A stretch of 64,000 nt of DNA from CAXBID01 sp963815305. Lineage in GTDB: Bacteria; Bacteroidota; Bacteroidia; Flavobacteriales; Flavobacteriaceae. The DNA lies in contig CAWFFW010000001.1 in NCBI GenBank assembly GCA_963815305.1, positions 2,852,001 to 2,916,000 of the forward strand, written 5' to 3'. A program made the position numbers and the translations under genes. Positions 56,587 through 64,000 of the stretch are shown piece after piece (position 1 is the stretch's first letter; each line of letters starts with the position of its first letter). The notes under the pieces are model-generated. The model did no database searches, had not been told where the DNA came from, and saw nothing but the letters and a program-made list of their open reading frames with translations.

Positions 56587-58032
56587 TTAAGGCACATAAT
56601 CAACACTAATCTCGTCCAATTCATAGATACCATCAAAACCATCTATACCGCCACCTGTGTATTTAAATGCAATATGCATCGTGCCATTAGCACATGATAA
56701 ATTCACGTTACCAGAATTAAACCACTGCACAAACGAATCAGAATCTTTTACCACATAAGCCGCAGATAAAACGCCCCAGGTTGCAGAAGTTACATTGGCT
56801 TCCGTTCCATCCCAATCTAACGAATACAACACTTCCATAAAACTACTATTGGCTAAACTGTTAGAGGTTTTGAATCTGAGCGTTACATCATTATATGTGT
56901 CTAATTCAATGGCTGGTGTGATGAGCCAGGTGATATTGCTTAAATCGCCAGAACTTGCAGGTTGCACTCGTGCAGAACGCCCTAACGAAGCATTTGTTGA
57001 TGTTGACGAATACCCTTCCCAACCCTCAGTACCTGCCTGTATATAATTTGTCCATCCATCAATGGCTATAACTCTATTATTAGATTGCGATTCAAAATCT
57101 TCAAAAAATAAATTTTCAGGTCCTAAAGTTTCTGCTAAACCGCAATCCAATTCCATCGGGTCGCAGCGTTCAGCATTGGTGAAATTCACATCAACAGCGC
57201 TATTTGGAATTATTACGTTAAAATCATCTCCAAAATCTCTACTAAAAATGCCTGTTATATCACCCTGACCTTGCGGTACTATAATGGATTTAAAATCGGA
57301 AAACGTACTGGTTTGCATAATGATAGAGACTCCTGAATCACAACTCTCTAACGTACGTAAGCCATCAAATTGATCGATAGATTCACTAGCAAATGTTGCG
57401 CCCAACTCAAATCTATTCAATTGCATATTTATAAGTTTGACAAGCGTGTTTCTATCGGCTTCAGTTAAATTTACTAACGTCGTACTTTTTGGAATAATGG
57501 TAGCCAATTCTTCTGTTCTAATAACCACATCACGATATTCAAACTCTTGTATTTGCTCCAAACGTTGGCCTTCGCCTTTTGCAATCGTTATAATGCCGTT
57601 GGATTTCCCAATGGTTAATCCGCTCAACTTTATATATACTTTTCTACCAAACTCGAAGGTGTCAGATAAGCTACTCACATTAATATCGATTTTAACCCCA
57701 AGTCTTGGGTCGTTATCAGGGTTGCTGTCATCTGTTTTATTTTGAAGAATAAGCTCTTCAAAAAAGTTACCAGCAGCATCACTGGAAACAACATAGCCTT
57801 CTAGATATATATCTTCATCGGCATCAATCGTAGCTATTAAATTACCATTATTAATGGCTTGCTCATACCTTTGATGAATAGCTCTAAATGTTGTAATTTT
57901 ATTAGCAGGAATCATTATAATTTCTGGATCACCCGGACTCGGAATACCATAGTCATCATCATTTACGCAAGACCACGTAACAATTAGCATCAAAAATAAA
58001 CTAAATGCTATTTTATTTATCTTATTCATCAT
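56587..58032 (-). CDS. DUF5689 / choice-of-anchor surface lipoprotein, partner of the TonB receptor
   Basis: 481 residues. The lipobox is IVTWSC (Cys about residue 22). Residues 45-275 fit DUF5689 (ITTFRAIHQRYEQAINNGN, IYLEGYVVSSDAAGNFFEELILQNK, VYIKLSGLTIGKSNGIITIA), an OB-like binding domain of Bacteroidota surface lipoproteins. Residues 300-480 form a jellyroll of the choice-of-anchor J kind (NLFFEDFESQSNN, GWTNYIQAGTEGWEGYS, ITWLITPAIELD). It is encoded directly downstream of a TonB-dependent receptor and takes the place SusD holds in other systems, so it probably binds substrate at the cell surface. The substrate is inferred from neighbours to be nucleic acid or phosphate. Confidence 0.85.
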   Translation of the reverse strand: MMNKINKIAFSLFLMLIVTWSCVNDDDYGIPSPGDPEIIMIPANKITTFRAIHQRYEQAINNGNLIATIDADEDIYLEGYVVSSDAAGNFFEELILQNKTDDSNPDNDPRLGVKIDINVSSLSDTFEFGRKVYIKLSGLTIGKSNGIITIAKGEGQRLEQIQEFEYRDVVIRTEELATIIPKSTTLVNLTEADRNTLVKLINMQLNRFELGATFASESIDQFDGLRTLESCDSGVSIIMQTSTFSDFKSIIVPQGQGDITGIFSRDFGDDFNVIIPNSAVDVNFTNAERCDPMELDCGLAETLGPENLFFEDFESQSNNRVIAIDGWTNYIQAGTEGWEGYSSTSTNASLGRSARVQPASSGDLSNITWLITPAIELDTYNDVTLRFKTSNSLANSSFMEVLYSLDWDGTEANVTSATWGVLSAAYVVKDSDSFVQWFNSGNVNLSCANGTMHIAFKYTGGGIDGFDGIYELDEISVDYVP

Positions 58033-58047
58033 TCATATATGTTTTAG

Positions 58048-58104
58048 TTTCCCTCCTTCGAGGGAATGACAGTTTCAATTGAAACATCGACTATAAAGTC
58101 GATG
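58048..58104 (-). promoter_or_regulatory. Three hairpins between receptor and lipoprotein genes
   Basis: CCCTC-cttc-GAGGG (within TTTCCCTC...GGGAATGACAG, 58048-58072), the palindrome GTTTCAATTGAAAC (58072-58085), and CATCGACT-ataa-AGTCGATG (58085-58104) lie end to end in the 85-base gap between the TonB receptor stop and the next start. None is followed by a T run on the minus strand. They may protect or set the level of the two mRNA parts, or simply be a repeat insertion. Confidence 0.6.
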
Positions 58105-58117
58105 AGTTACTTTGCGA

Positions 58118-60931
58118 TTAAAATTTAACGTACAGATTTAAGAAATAGGTTGCGCCTCTTCCGTACCAATATTTAGAACCAAAAACAGGTCTATCTAAAG
58201 CTTTATCGTTTCTTAGCTGTCTATAATTAGCATTTCTACCTTGTTCAAAACCACCCGTTTTATACTCGGCATCTAAAAGATTATTGATACTCGCAAAAAA
58301 ACCGATATAGTATTGATCGATTTTCCATGATTTTCCTCCAATTAAATTTACCGACATATAATCATCAAATCGTTCTTGTTTCAATAGATCTCTCGCCAAG
58401 GTTTCATCATAATCATTAAAAGTAAAACCATCAATATCCTTAAAGAAGTTATCTGTTCTTGTTAACGGACTTATGTCAATGTAAGTGTTTCTGAAAAAAT
58501 TAGCCGTTGCTCCAAACCACCAAAAATCAGGATCGCGATAATCAAACCCAACAGAAAAAGCTTGATGTGGGCCTGCGGCAACCTTATAGTTTTTTAGTTT
58601 TGAAGTACCTAAATAGACGTTCTCAAATCTATCGGAAGACAAATACAAATCGGGGTTATTTGCATATATAAATTGCCCCACCGAAGCTACTCCTTTTAGT
58701 TTTATAGTTGATGTTACTTGTGCTTCAAGACCTAATTCTACTCCCAAATGTTCTTTTTCAATCCTTGTAAGTATTTCTTGAATAAACTCGGTGTCATCAT
58801 TACCAGATTGTTGTGTGCCAGAACCCGCAATAACATTACCTATACCATCTGCGAAGAAAAACGAGATTTCGTTGGCATCTTTTAAACTGGTATAATAGCC
58901 TGTAAGTTTTGCGTTTATTATAGAGGTTCTAAAAATATAACTAGCATCAACAGTCATTATTTTTTCCTCAGTAATATTAGGAATAACATTATGATTCGAC
59001 CTTGAATTTGTATAACTATTTCTTATAGATGGCGCTTTGGTAATATAACCCGCGTTAACATCAAACAAATGTGCACCCGATAATTTATAAGTTAATCCGC
59101 CCTTAAAACCTAAACCCATAAAGGATAGTTGTTCGCCTTTCCCAAAGGAATTATTTTCAAAGTTTTCATTTTGAAACAAACCTTCTCTTTGATATTGCGT
59201 GTTTGTTAAACTAGTTGATGCATAAAAATCAATCTTTTTATATTTAAACGTGGTTTGGGCAAAACTGGAAAAGACATTGGCAAACACATTATAGTTATAG
59301 CTATAGATGTCGCCTTCCTGCAAAATCTGATTAGGGTTTCTTAAATCAAATTGAATACCATCAAAAGCATCTACATTTAAAAAGCCTTTTCCACCCAATA
59401 TATCTTGAACTTCCCCAAAATTTTCAGATTTTAAGTTTTTATAATTTAGTGCTGCGCTAAATAATATATTATCGTTTATTTCACTGGTTAAAATAGTATT
59501 TGCAGTAAATTGAGAATCATCAACCACATCTTCATAAACCATATACGTGGCATTTTTACCTTGTGCTGTATTTGATAAATTCGCTTGGTACAGACTTTCC
59601 CAATTTAATTGTCCATAGTTTAAAAAGACTTGTTGTGCTCCGTAAGCAAACTCTAAATCGTCTGGGAAATTACGCTCAAGATAACTTGGTAGTTTTTGAT
59701 AATAAGTAGGGCTTGGGTTCCGTCCTCCACCTTCAAAAGTTTCTTGTCCGTCAGCGGTAACCACTCTATTGGTCCCTGTAAATGCAATACGGCTATTTCC
59801 TGTAATGCCAAACTGATATCCTAAATTGGTGTTTAATTTTGTTTTTCTATTTATGTCCCAATAATGGTTTAGCATAAAAATAGGTTCTTCAACTTCTTTT
59901 ATACGTGAGTTTCGTTTTTCACCATCTTGATAGCCCCAATATTCATTATATTTTATCCCCTTTAAATCAAATACTTCTTGGGTATTTGGTGAAGATTTCC
60001 CTCTGCGATTAGGCGCATAAATACCTGTGAAATTTAAACTGTGTTTATCATTAATCTTTTTTTCTGCGGAAACAAAAATTGAATTAGATTCGTATAACGT
60101 CGCATCTTGATAACCTTCGTTTCCCCAACGCCTTCCTAAAGATAAAGTGTATGCCCAATTATTTTTTAACAACCCTGATGCATAAGAAAACATAAGGCGA
60201 TTTGTGTAACTTCTATTGGATGACGAATAAGTTAATCGACCTCCTTCACTCATTTCTGAAGCTCGTGTGTTTATATTCGTAGTTCCTAAAATGCCTCCGA
60301 AACTAACGTTAGATGGCGTTAATCCAGCAGACAATTCTTGACTCCGCATCACATCATTCAATCCGCCCCAATTACTCCATTGAGGTCTGCCGTTATAAAG
60401 TTTATTCATTTCAATACCGTTAATTAAAATGATTCCGTTATCAGAATCTAAACCTCTTAATCTGTAAAAAGAGGAGCTAAACTCAAACGCGGCAGTCCGT
60501 TGAAATAAATCTAGTGATGATGATAAAAGTCCGGAAATATTATCAGACCCTATAAAATCATTATCCAATTCATCATCAGAAAGTGTGATGGTAAATAAAT
60601 CTTGACTTTTAGAAATATCTCGTTCCAAAGTCATATCATATATGTTCACCGTTTCATTTTCATTAACAACAATAGGATATCGCTTTGTAATAAAACCTGT
60701 TTTTGAAATTTTTAATACCTCTTCGCCTAAAGGCACTTTTTCAGAAAAAATAAATTCACCTAAGGCATCGGTTGTAGTCGTTTGATTGGTTTCTTCAATA
60801 GTAACTAAAACTCCAGAAATTAGCTGATAAGACACATCATCTCTAACGCTACCTTTAATAAATGTTTCTTGGGCGAGGGATGTGAAAATTGGTAAAATTG
60901 TAACTAAAAGTATTAGTGACCTTTTATTCAT
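58118..60931 (-). CDS. TonB-dependent receptor with carboxypeptidase-regulatory-like N-terminal domain
   Basis: 937 residues. The signal peptide ends TSLAQ. Residues 25-110 are the CarboxypepD_reg-like domain (FIKGSVRDDVSYQLISGVLV, GEFIFSEKVPLGEEVLKI). The plug follows (FYRLRGLDSDNGIILINGIEMN, GLNDVMRSQELSAGL), then a 22-strand-type barrel ending in an aromatic residue (YFLNLYVKF). It is an energy-driven importer of the outer membrane. No TonB-box consensus is obvious. It is followed by the DUF5689 lipoprotein gene and flanked by two secreted nuclease genes, which suggests uptake of nucleic-acid breakdown products. The promoter should lie in the 106 bases before 61038. Confidence 0.93.
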   Translation of the reverse strand: MNKRSLILLVTILPIFTSLAQETFIKGSVRDDVSYQLISGVLVTIEETNQTTTTDALGEFIFSEKVPLGEEVLKISKTGFITKRYPIVVNENETVNIYDMTLERDISKSQDLFTITLSDDELDNDFIGSDNISGLLSSSLDLFQRTAAFEFSSSFYRLRGLDSDNGIILINGIEMNKLYNGRPQWSNWGGLNDVMRSQELSAGLTPSNVSFGGILGTTNINTRASEMSEGGRLTYSSSNRSYTNRLMFSYASGLLKNNWAYTLSLGRRWGNEGYQDATLYESNSIFVSAEKKINDKHSLNFTGIYAPNRRGKSSPNTQEVFDLKGIKYNEYWGYQDGEKRNSRIKEVEEPIFMLNHYWDINRKTKLNTNLGYQFGITGNSRIAFTGTNRVVTADGQETFEGGGRNPSPTYYQKLPSYLERNFPDDLEFAYGAQQVFLNYGQLNWESLYQANLSNTAQGKNATYMVYEDVVDDSQFTANTILTSEINDNILFSAALNYKNLKSENFGEVQDILGGKGFLNVDAFDGIQFDLRNPNQILQEGDIYSYNYNVFANVFSSFAQTTFKYKKIDFYASTSLTNTQYQREGLFQNENFENNSFGKGEQLSFMGLGFKGGLTYKLSGAHLFDVNAGYITKAPSIRNSYTNSRSNHNVIPNITEEKIMTVDASYIFRTSIINAKLTGYYTSLKDANEISFFFADGIGNVIAGSGTQQSGNDDTEFIQEILTRIEKEHLGVELGLEAQVTSTIKLKGVASVGQFIYANNPDLYLSSDRFENVYLGTSKLKNYKVAAGPHQAFSVGFDYRDPDFWWFGATANFFRNTYIDISPLTRTDNFFKDIDGFTFNDYDETLARDLLKQERFDDYMSVNLIGGKSWKIDQYYIGFFASINNLLDAEYKTGGFEQGRNANYRQLRNDKALDRPVFGSKYWYGRGATYFLNLYVKF

Positions 60932-61037
60932 TCTTTTATATAGAATTACCTTACAAAAATTTAAATTTAATTCATTTATATTAAATATCTACTTTTGACT
61001 TAAGTTTTGTGTTTAAAAAAATTATTAGTTTGTTATA

Positions 61038-62084
61038 ATGAAGCCTATTAGCCTTTTTATTTTATCCTTTTCTTGTTGTTTATTTTTGAATGGACAAGAA
61101 AAAAAAACATATAAAATTCATACCGTTGCTTTTTATAATCTTGAAAACTTATTTGATACTATTAACGACCCTACTAAGTTTGATGAGGCTAGCCCCATGA
61201 TGGAACTAAAAATAGATCGTGAATCTATTTACAAAAAGAAGGTTCGAAATATGGCTCGTGTTATATCAGAAATTGGTTTGGATGTCACCAACAATTCGCC
61301 AGCTATAATTGGTGTTTCCGAAGTTGAGAATCGAGCTGTTCTTGAAGATTTGGTTAATGATTCTTTATTGATTAAAAAAAATTACGGTATTGTTCATTAT
61401 TCTTCACCCGATGCAAGAGGTATTGATGTGGCGCTATTATACCAAAAGGAACTATTCTCACCTATGTCTTCAAGTAGTCATGAATTAAAGCTTTATGATG
61501 ATGAGTCTCAAAAACGCGTTTATACCAGAGACCAACTGCTGGTTAGTGGGAATTTAGATGGAGAACTTATTCATGTTATTGTAAACCATTGGCCATCTAG
61601 AAGTGGTGGGCAAGCAAGAAGTAACTCGAAACGTATTGCTGCAGCAAAACTTACTAAACGTTTAGTTGATTCTGTTCAAAGTATAGATCCGTATGCTAAA
61701 ATGTTTATTACGGGTGATTTAAACGATAATCCTACAGATGCCAGTGTAAAAACCATCTTAAAAGCGGAAAAAAACCAAAATCGAGTGGGTTTGAAAGGTA
61801 TTTATAATCCTTACGAGAGTTTCTTTAAAAATGGTATAGGTACAACAGCATATCGAGATAATTGGAGCTTGTTTGACCAAATATTACTTACTAAACCTTT
61901 ATTAGAAAAAGATTATTCATCTTTTCAATTTTATAAAGCAGGCATTTTCAATAGACAATATTTGATAACCAAAACTGGGACATACAAAGGATATCCATTT
62001 AGAAGTTGGTCTAATGGTGGTTTTAGCGATGGTTTTAGCGATCATTTTCCTGTTTATGTGTATGTTATTAAGGAAGTACCTTAA
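61038..62084 (+). CDS. Secreted endonuclease/exonuclease/phosphatase-family nuclease
   Basis: 348 residues. The signal peptide is ISLFILSFSCCLFLNGQ, so it is exported; a type I site is more likely than a lipobox. The EEP fold has TVAFYNLENLFD, IIGVSEVENRAVLEDL, DARGIDVALLYQ, VIVNHWPSRSGGQARSN, FITGDLNDNPTDAS and DHFPVYVYVI. Family members hydrolyse DNA, RNA or phosphate esters. It is transcribed away from the TonB receptor and lies close to endonuclease I, which supports a role in breaking extracellular nucleic acid. The paralogue at 54543 lacks the signal peptide. Confidence 0.92.
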   Translation: MKPISLFILSFSCCLFLNGQEKKTYKIHTVAFYNLENLFDTINDPTKFDEASPMMELKIDRESIYKKKVRNMARVISEIGLDVTNNSPAIIGVSEVENRAVLEDLVNDSLLIKKNYGIVHYSSPDARGIDVALLYQKELFSPMSSSSHELKLYDDESQKRVYTRDQLLVSGNLDGELIHVIVNHWPSRSGGQARSNSKRIAAAKLTKRLVDSVQSIDPYAKMFITGDLNDNPTDASVKTILKAEKNQNRVGLKGIYNPYESFFKNGIGTTAYRDNWSLFDQILLTKPLLEKDYSSFQFYKAGIFNRQYLITKTGTYKGYPFRSWSNGGFSDGFSDHFPVYVYVIKEVP

Positions 62085-62085
62085 A

Positions 62086-62128
62086 TTCCTCTCTGTCCTT
62101 TCGGACATCTCCCAGAAGGGAAGAGGAA
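62086..62128 (+). repeat. Cloverleaf-like palindromic repeat
   Basis: An outer stem TTCCTCT with AGAGGAA encloses two hairpins, GTCC-tttc-GGAC and CTCCC-agaa-GGGAAG. The design (outer arms, small variable hairpin, CT/AG-rich hairpin) recalls the modules at 10926-11682. It begins one base past the stop of the secreted nuclease gene. Confidence 0.6.
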
Positions 62129-62255
62129 AAAAACATCATGATTTTCGTTTAATTAGAAAATGTGATTTATAAGATATAACGACCTCACAGATCTTAAAAA
62201 CTCATGAGGTCTAACTAAGTGTACGTATTAATACGTCGTTATTTTATTGTTTAAA

Positions 62256-62696
62256 TTATGCTAACCAAGTACTCCAAGGAATTCTTGACAAGATGAGCAC
62301 CAAAGCAATGGTATAAAAAATGGCAATCATTTTTAATTTGTTACTAGACGTTAATTTCTTTTTATGTTTGGAATACCCTATTGTTATTAAAGCTACTGCT
62401 ATAATATTAATGGTTGGATGTTCTACCAAATACAATCTATTTATAGCATTTTTCATGACGCCTCCCATACCCAATTCACTCCATAATTGTAACCTTGGAG
62501 AAACAAAATAAAGCAGTAATCCTATAAGTAATTGAATGTGTGAAACAATGAGCGTGAATAATGAAATTCTAAAATCTTTAGCGCTATATTCCTTTACTGC
62601 TAATGCTTTAAATAAGGCATTAACAGTAGCAATTATTAATATTAAAAGCACTAAATACGCCCAATAGGAATGAAGAAATTGAATAGTTCCGTACAT
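62256..62696 (-). CDS. Four-helix membrane protein of unknown function
   Basis: 146 residues. Four likely membrane helices: SYWAYLVLLILIIATVNALF, LFTLIVSHIQLLIGLLLYFV, PTINIIAVALITIGY and MIAIFYTIALVLILSRI. His residues sit in or near helices 1 to 3 (FLHSYW, VSHIQL, VEHPTI), a spacing that would allow haem or metal binding, and the closing SRIPWSTWLA is typical of this flavobacterial family. Some relatives are labelled cytochrome-b-like, but I cannot confirm haem binding. Confidence 0.72.
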   Translation of the reverse strand: MYGTIQFLHSYWAYLVLLILIIATVNALFKALAVKEYSAKDFRISLFTLIVSHIQLLIGLLLYFVSPRLQLWSELGMGGVMKNAINRLYLVEHPTINIIAVALITIGYSKHKKKLTSSNKLKMIAIFYTIALVLILSRIPWSTWLA

Positions 62697-62756
62697 AATA
62701 ATATCTTTATTTTTGTTTTACAAATGTAATGATAAAATTTTATTCAAAATTTTATC

Positions 62757-62783
62757 TAGATTCCCGATTTACTTGGAATGACA
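62757..62783 (+). repeat. Short interspersed repeat of the GATTCC...GGAATGACA type
   Basis: TAGATTCCCGATTTACTTGG followed by AATGACA: ATTCC pairs with GGAAT around a short insert. Related copies lie at 39441-39467 (TAGATTCCTAGCTTCGCAGG then AATTACA) and 58048-58072 (TTTCCCTC...GAGGGAATGACAG). Confidence 0.6.
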
Positions 62784-62829
62784 ACTTTTATATAGACCTA
62801 GAATTAAAATTCGAGAACTATTTTGAATT

Positions 62830-62860
62830 AAAAAAAAACCGCTCCTGTTGAAGCGGTTTT
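62830..62860 (-). terminator. Terminator of the endonuclease I gene
   Basis: On the minus strand AAAACCGCT-tcaacagg-AGCGGTTTT ends in a run of nine Ts. It lies 25 bases past the endonuclease stop. Confidence 0.88.
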
Positions 62861-62884
62861 GAGATTGTATAATTTGAAAGGTTA

Positions 62885-63652
62885 TTAGTCCCATTTATTT
62901 TCTGCATCTGCTCCACCCCAAATTAAAGTAGCTAAATAAGGATTATCTATAAATGGATTTCTATTACCCTGAGCAGCGTAAATAACTTCATTACGTTGCT
63001 CTTCAAATGCAGAAACTGGGTCTTCTACATTCCACCTTAAAAATAATTCTGCTGTACCCACTTTTTCGATTTTTTCACGATATCTAACATTTAAATATAA
63101 AATCATTCTCGCCACATCACCTTTCCATTCATCTCCAGGATACCAACCGTCTCCAATTCGTTTATAGGTACCAGTACCATCAATAAACGGCAAGTTACTT
63201 CTATCACTATTTACATCTTCATCAGCAGATCTTAAATGGTGTAAGTCTGTTACAGCATCTGCCATTCGCAATAATGACTGTGGATAAACATGCTCGGTGT
63301 TAAATGTTTGAGGCACGTAACTATTATTACCAGAAGTATACTCTTCCCAATATCTACTTTCCCCTGTGTACATTAGTGTTACGTTATCTGGATTCGATAA
63401 ATCTGCATCTGCATTATATAGAAAATTATGTCTTCTACCATAAGATAAAATAGTGGTATGATTATCAACAGTGTGCTTTCTTAAAGCATCGTAATTAGCT
63501 TCACCATCCTCAGTTAATGTCACTGTAGCGTAATAAAGTTCTAAGTCTGCAGGTACATCTAAACCAAGACCTATTTCTGGAGTAATTGTATCATCGTCGC
63601 TTAAGCAACTAACAAAAGCTATCGAAACAAATAATAATAATATTTTTTTCAT
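62885..63652 (-). CDS. Endonuclease I family lipoprotein (extracellular DNase/RNase)
   Basis: 255 residues. The lipobox is SIAFVSC (Cys about residue 16), then DDDTITPE, a spacer typical of surface-exposed lipoproteins. The endonuclease I (EndA/NucM) core has FNTEHVYPQSLL (catalytic His region), DLHHLRSADEDVNSDRSNLPF, GDVARMILYLNVRY and EQRNEVIYAAQGNRNPFIDNPYLATLIWG (metal-binding Glu and Asn). It cuts single- and double-stranded nucleic acid non-specifically. Usual family length, no truncation. It follows a partial gene on the same strand by 65 bases and has its own terminator, so it is the last gene of that transcript. Confidence 0.92.
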   Translation of the reverse strand: MKKILLLFVSIAFVSCLSDDDTITPEIGLGLDVPADLELYYATVTLTEDGEANYDALRKHTVDNHTTILSYGRRHNFLYNADADLSNPDNVTLMYTGESRYWEEYTSGNNSYVPQTFNTEHVYPQSLLRMADAVTDLHHLRSADEDVNSDRSNLPFIDGTGTYKRIGDGWYPGDEWKGDVARMILYLNVRYREKIEKVGTAELFLRWNVEDPVSAFEEQRNEVIYAAQGNRNPFIDNPYLATLIWGGADAENKWD

Positions 63653-63717
63653 TTTTTACGTATTTAATTTTACAAGAGCGCCTTTAAAAGGTACTTTCTA
63701 TTATATGATTATTAAAA

Positions 63718-64000
63718 CTATTGATAAACCCAAACGCCATCATCTCCTTTAATAACAGCTACAGTCTCAGGACCTACACTACCAGTAAATACTTGAAAAG
63801 TGACTGAATATTTCTGACCTATTTCAGCACTTGGATTTAATCTATCTAGTACAGCGCCAACAGCCTCTAAAAGCATAGCATTAGTCCAAATATTACCACC
63901 TGATGCACGTCTATCAAAACTTGAAAAGTTACCTAAATTTGACGCTGGATTTGGATATATCGTAGCAAATGTTGTAGATACAAAACCATAATCACTTGGA
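63718..64000 (-). CDS. C-terminal end of an exported binding protein (runs off the window)
   Basis: The last 93 codons, ending at TAG 63718-63720: PSDYGFVSTTFATIYPNPAS, DRRASGGNIWTNAMLLEAVG, YSVTFQVFTGSVGPETVAVI, GDDGVWVYQ. I do not recognise the family from this part alone; the strand pattern resembles the closing domain of Bacteroidota surface lipoproteins such as DUF5689-type proteins. It is upstream of endonuclease I on the same strand with a gap of 65 bases without a terminator, so it probably shares the operon. Confidence 0.7.
   Translation of the reverse strand, partial: PSDYGFVSTTFATIYPNPASNLGNFSSFDRRASGGNIWTNAMLLEAVGAVLDRLNPSAEIGQKYSVTFQVFTGSVGPETVAVIKGDDGVWVYQ

Noticed and set aside
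1..64000. tRNA or rRNA genes
   Set aside because: No stretch with a recognisable T-loop GTTCGAATC-type arm plus acceptor pairing, or rRNA core sequence, was found by eye; a covariance search would be decisive.

Overview
The window reads as chromosome of a flavobacterium (Bacteroidota, family Flavobacteriaceae). The signs are low GC; lipoproteins with short lipoboxes; type IX secretion and gliding-motility-associated C-terminal domains; a PID-CTERM protein; an IPExxxVDY protein; a Y_Y_Y/LytTR propeller regulator; and promoters of the Bacteroidota type TAnnTTTG. I see no tRNA, rRNA, CRISPR array, prophage or intact insertion sequence. The genus cannot be fixed from the sequence alone.

Layout. 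1-5112: the start of a PIF1-like helicase, a small barrel protein and lipoprotein pair, an ALDH7-type dehydrogenase, a broken isoaspartyl peptidase and a CAP-domain lipoprotein. 5362-18548: an alpha-2-macroglobulin lipoprotein and penicillin-binding protein 1C, usual partners, here split by a 2.7-kb insert holding palindromic repeats, a decayed DUF559 endonuclease gene and a large cell-surface protein gene; a second, broken surface-protein gene follows. 18732-24418: YCII and CYTH proteins, DNA polymerase IV, and an AraC regulator next to a serine hydrolase with operator-like repeats between them. 24679-30606: core genes pyk, an IPExxxVDY gene, rnc, fabF, acpP, purN and a ribonuclease H. 30729-34946: a BspA-like secreted protein divergent from a membrane propeller-LytTR regulator, with duplicated direct repeats between them. 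35180-40184: a PfkB sugar kinase, a frameshifted amidophosphoribosyltransferase, a PID-CTERM protein between two near-identical putative small RNA genes, and superoxide dismutase. 40435-50857: AddA-like (frameshifted) and AddB-like recombination nucleases around kbl and ompA, then an alpha/beta hydrolase and a Nudix-type regulator. 50877-55892: penicillin-binding protein 1A with hflX, a cytoplasmic EEP hydrolase and a membrane protein. 55948-64000: lipoproteins, a TonB-dependent receptor, a secreted EEP nuclease and endonuclease I, which look like an extracellular nucleic-acid-use locus.

Three things stand out. First, six longer genes or gene relics carry single disabling changes: two GAA-to-TAA nonsense codons, two +1 shifts and two one-base losses in A runs. 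Since one is the purine-synthesis amidotransferase, this pattern could be residual sequence error rather than real decay. Second, there are at least three families of structured intergenic repeats. One has conserved ends and a central stem that differs between copies; another is made of paired hairpin modules around a DUF559 endonuclease relic. Third, there is a pair of about 70-nt small RNA genes in which the sequence match starts where transcription is predicted to start and ends at the terminator.
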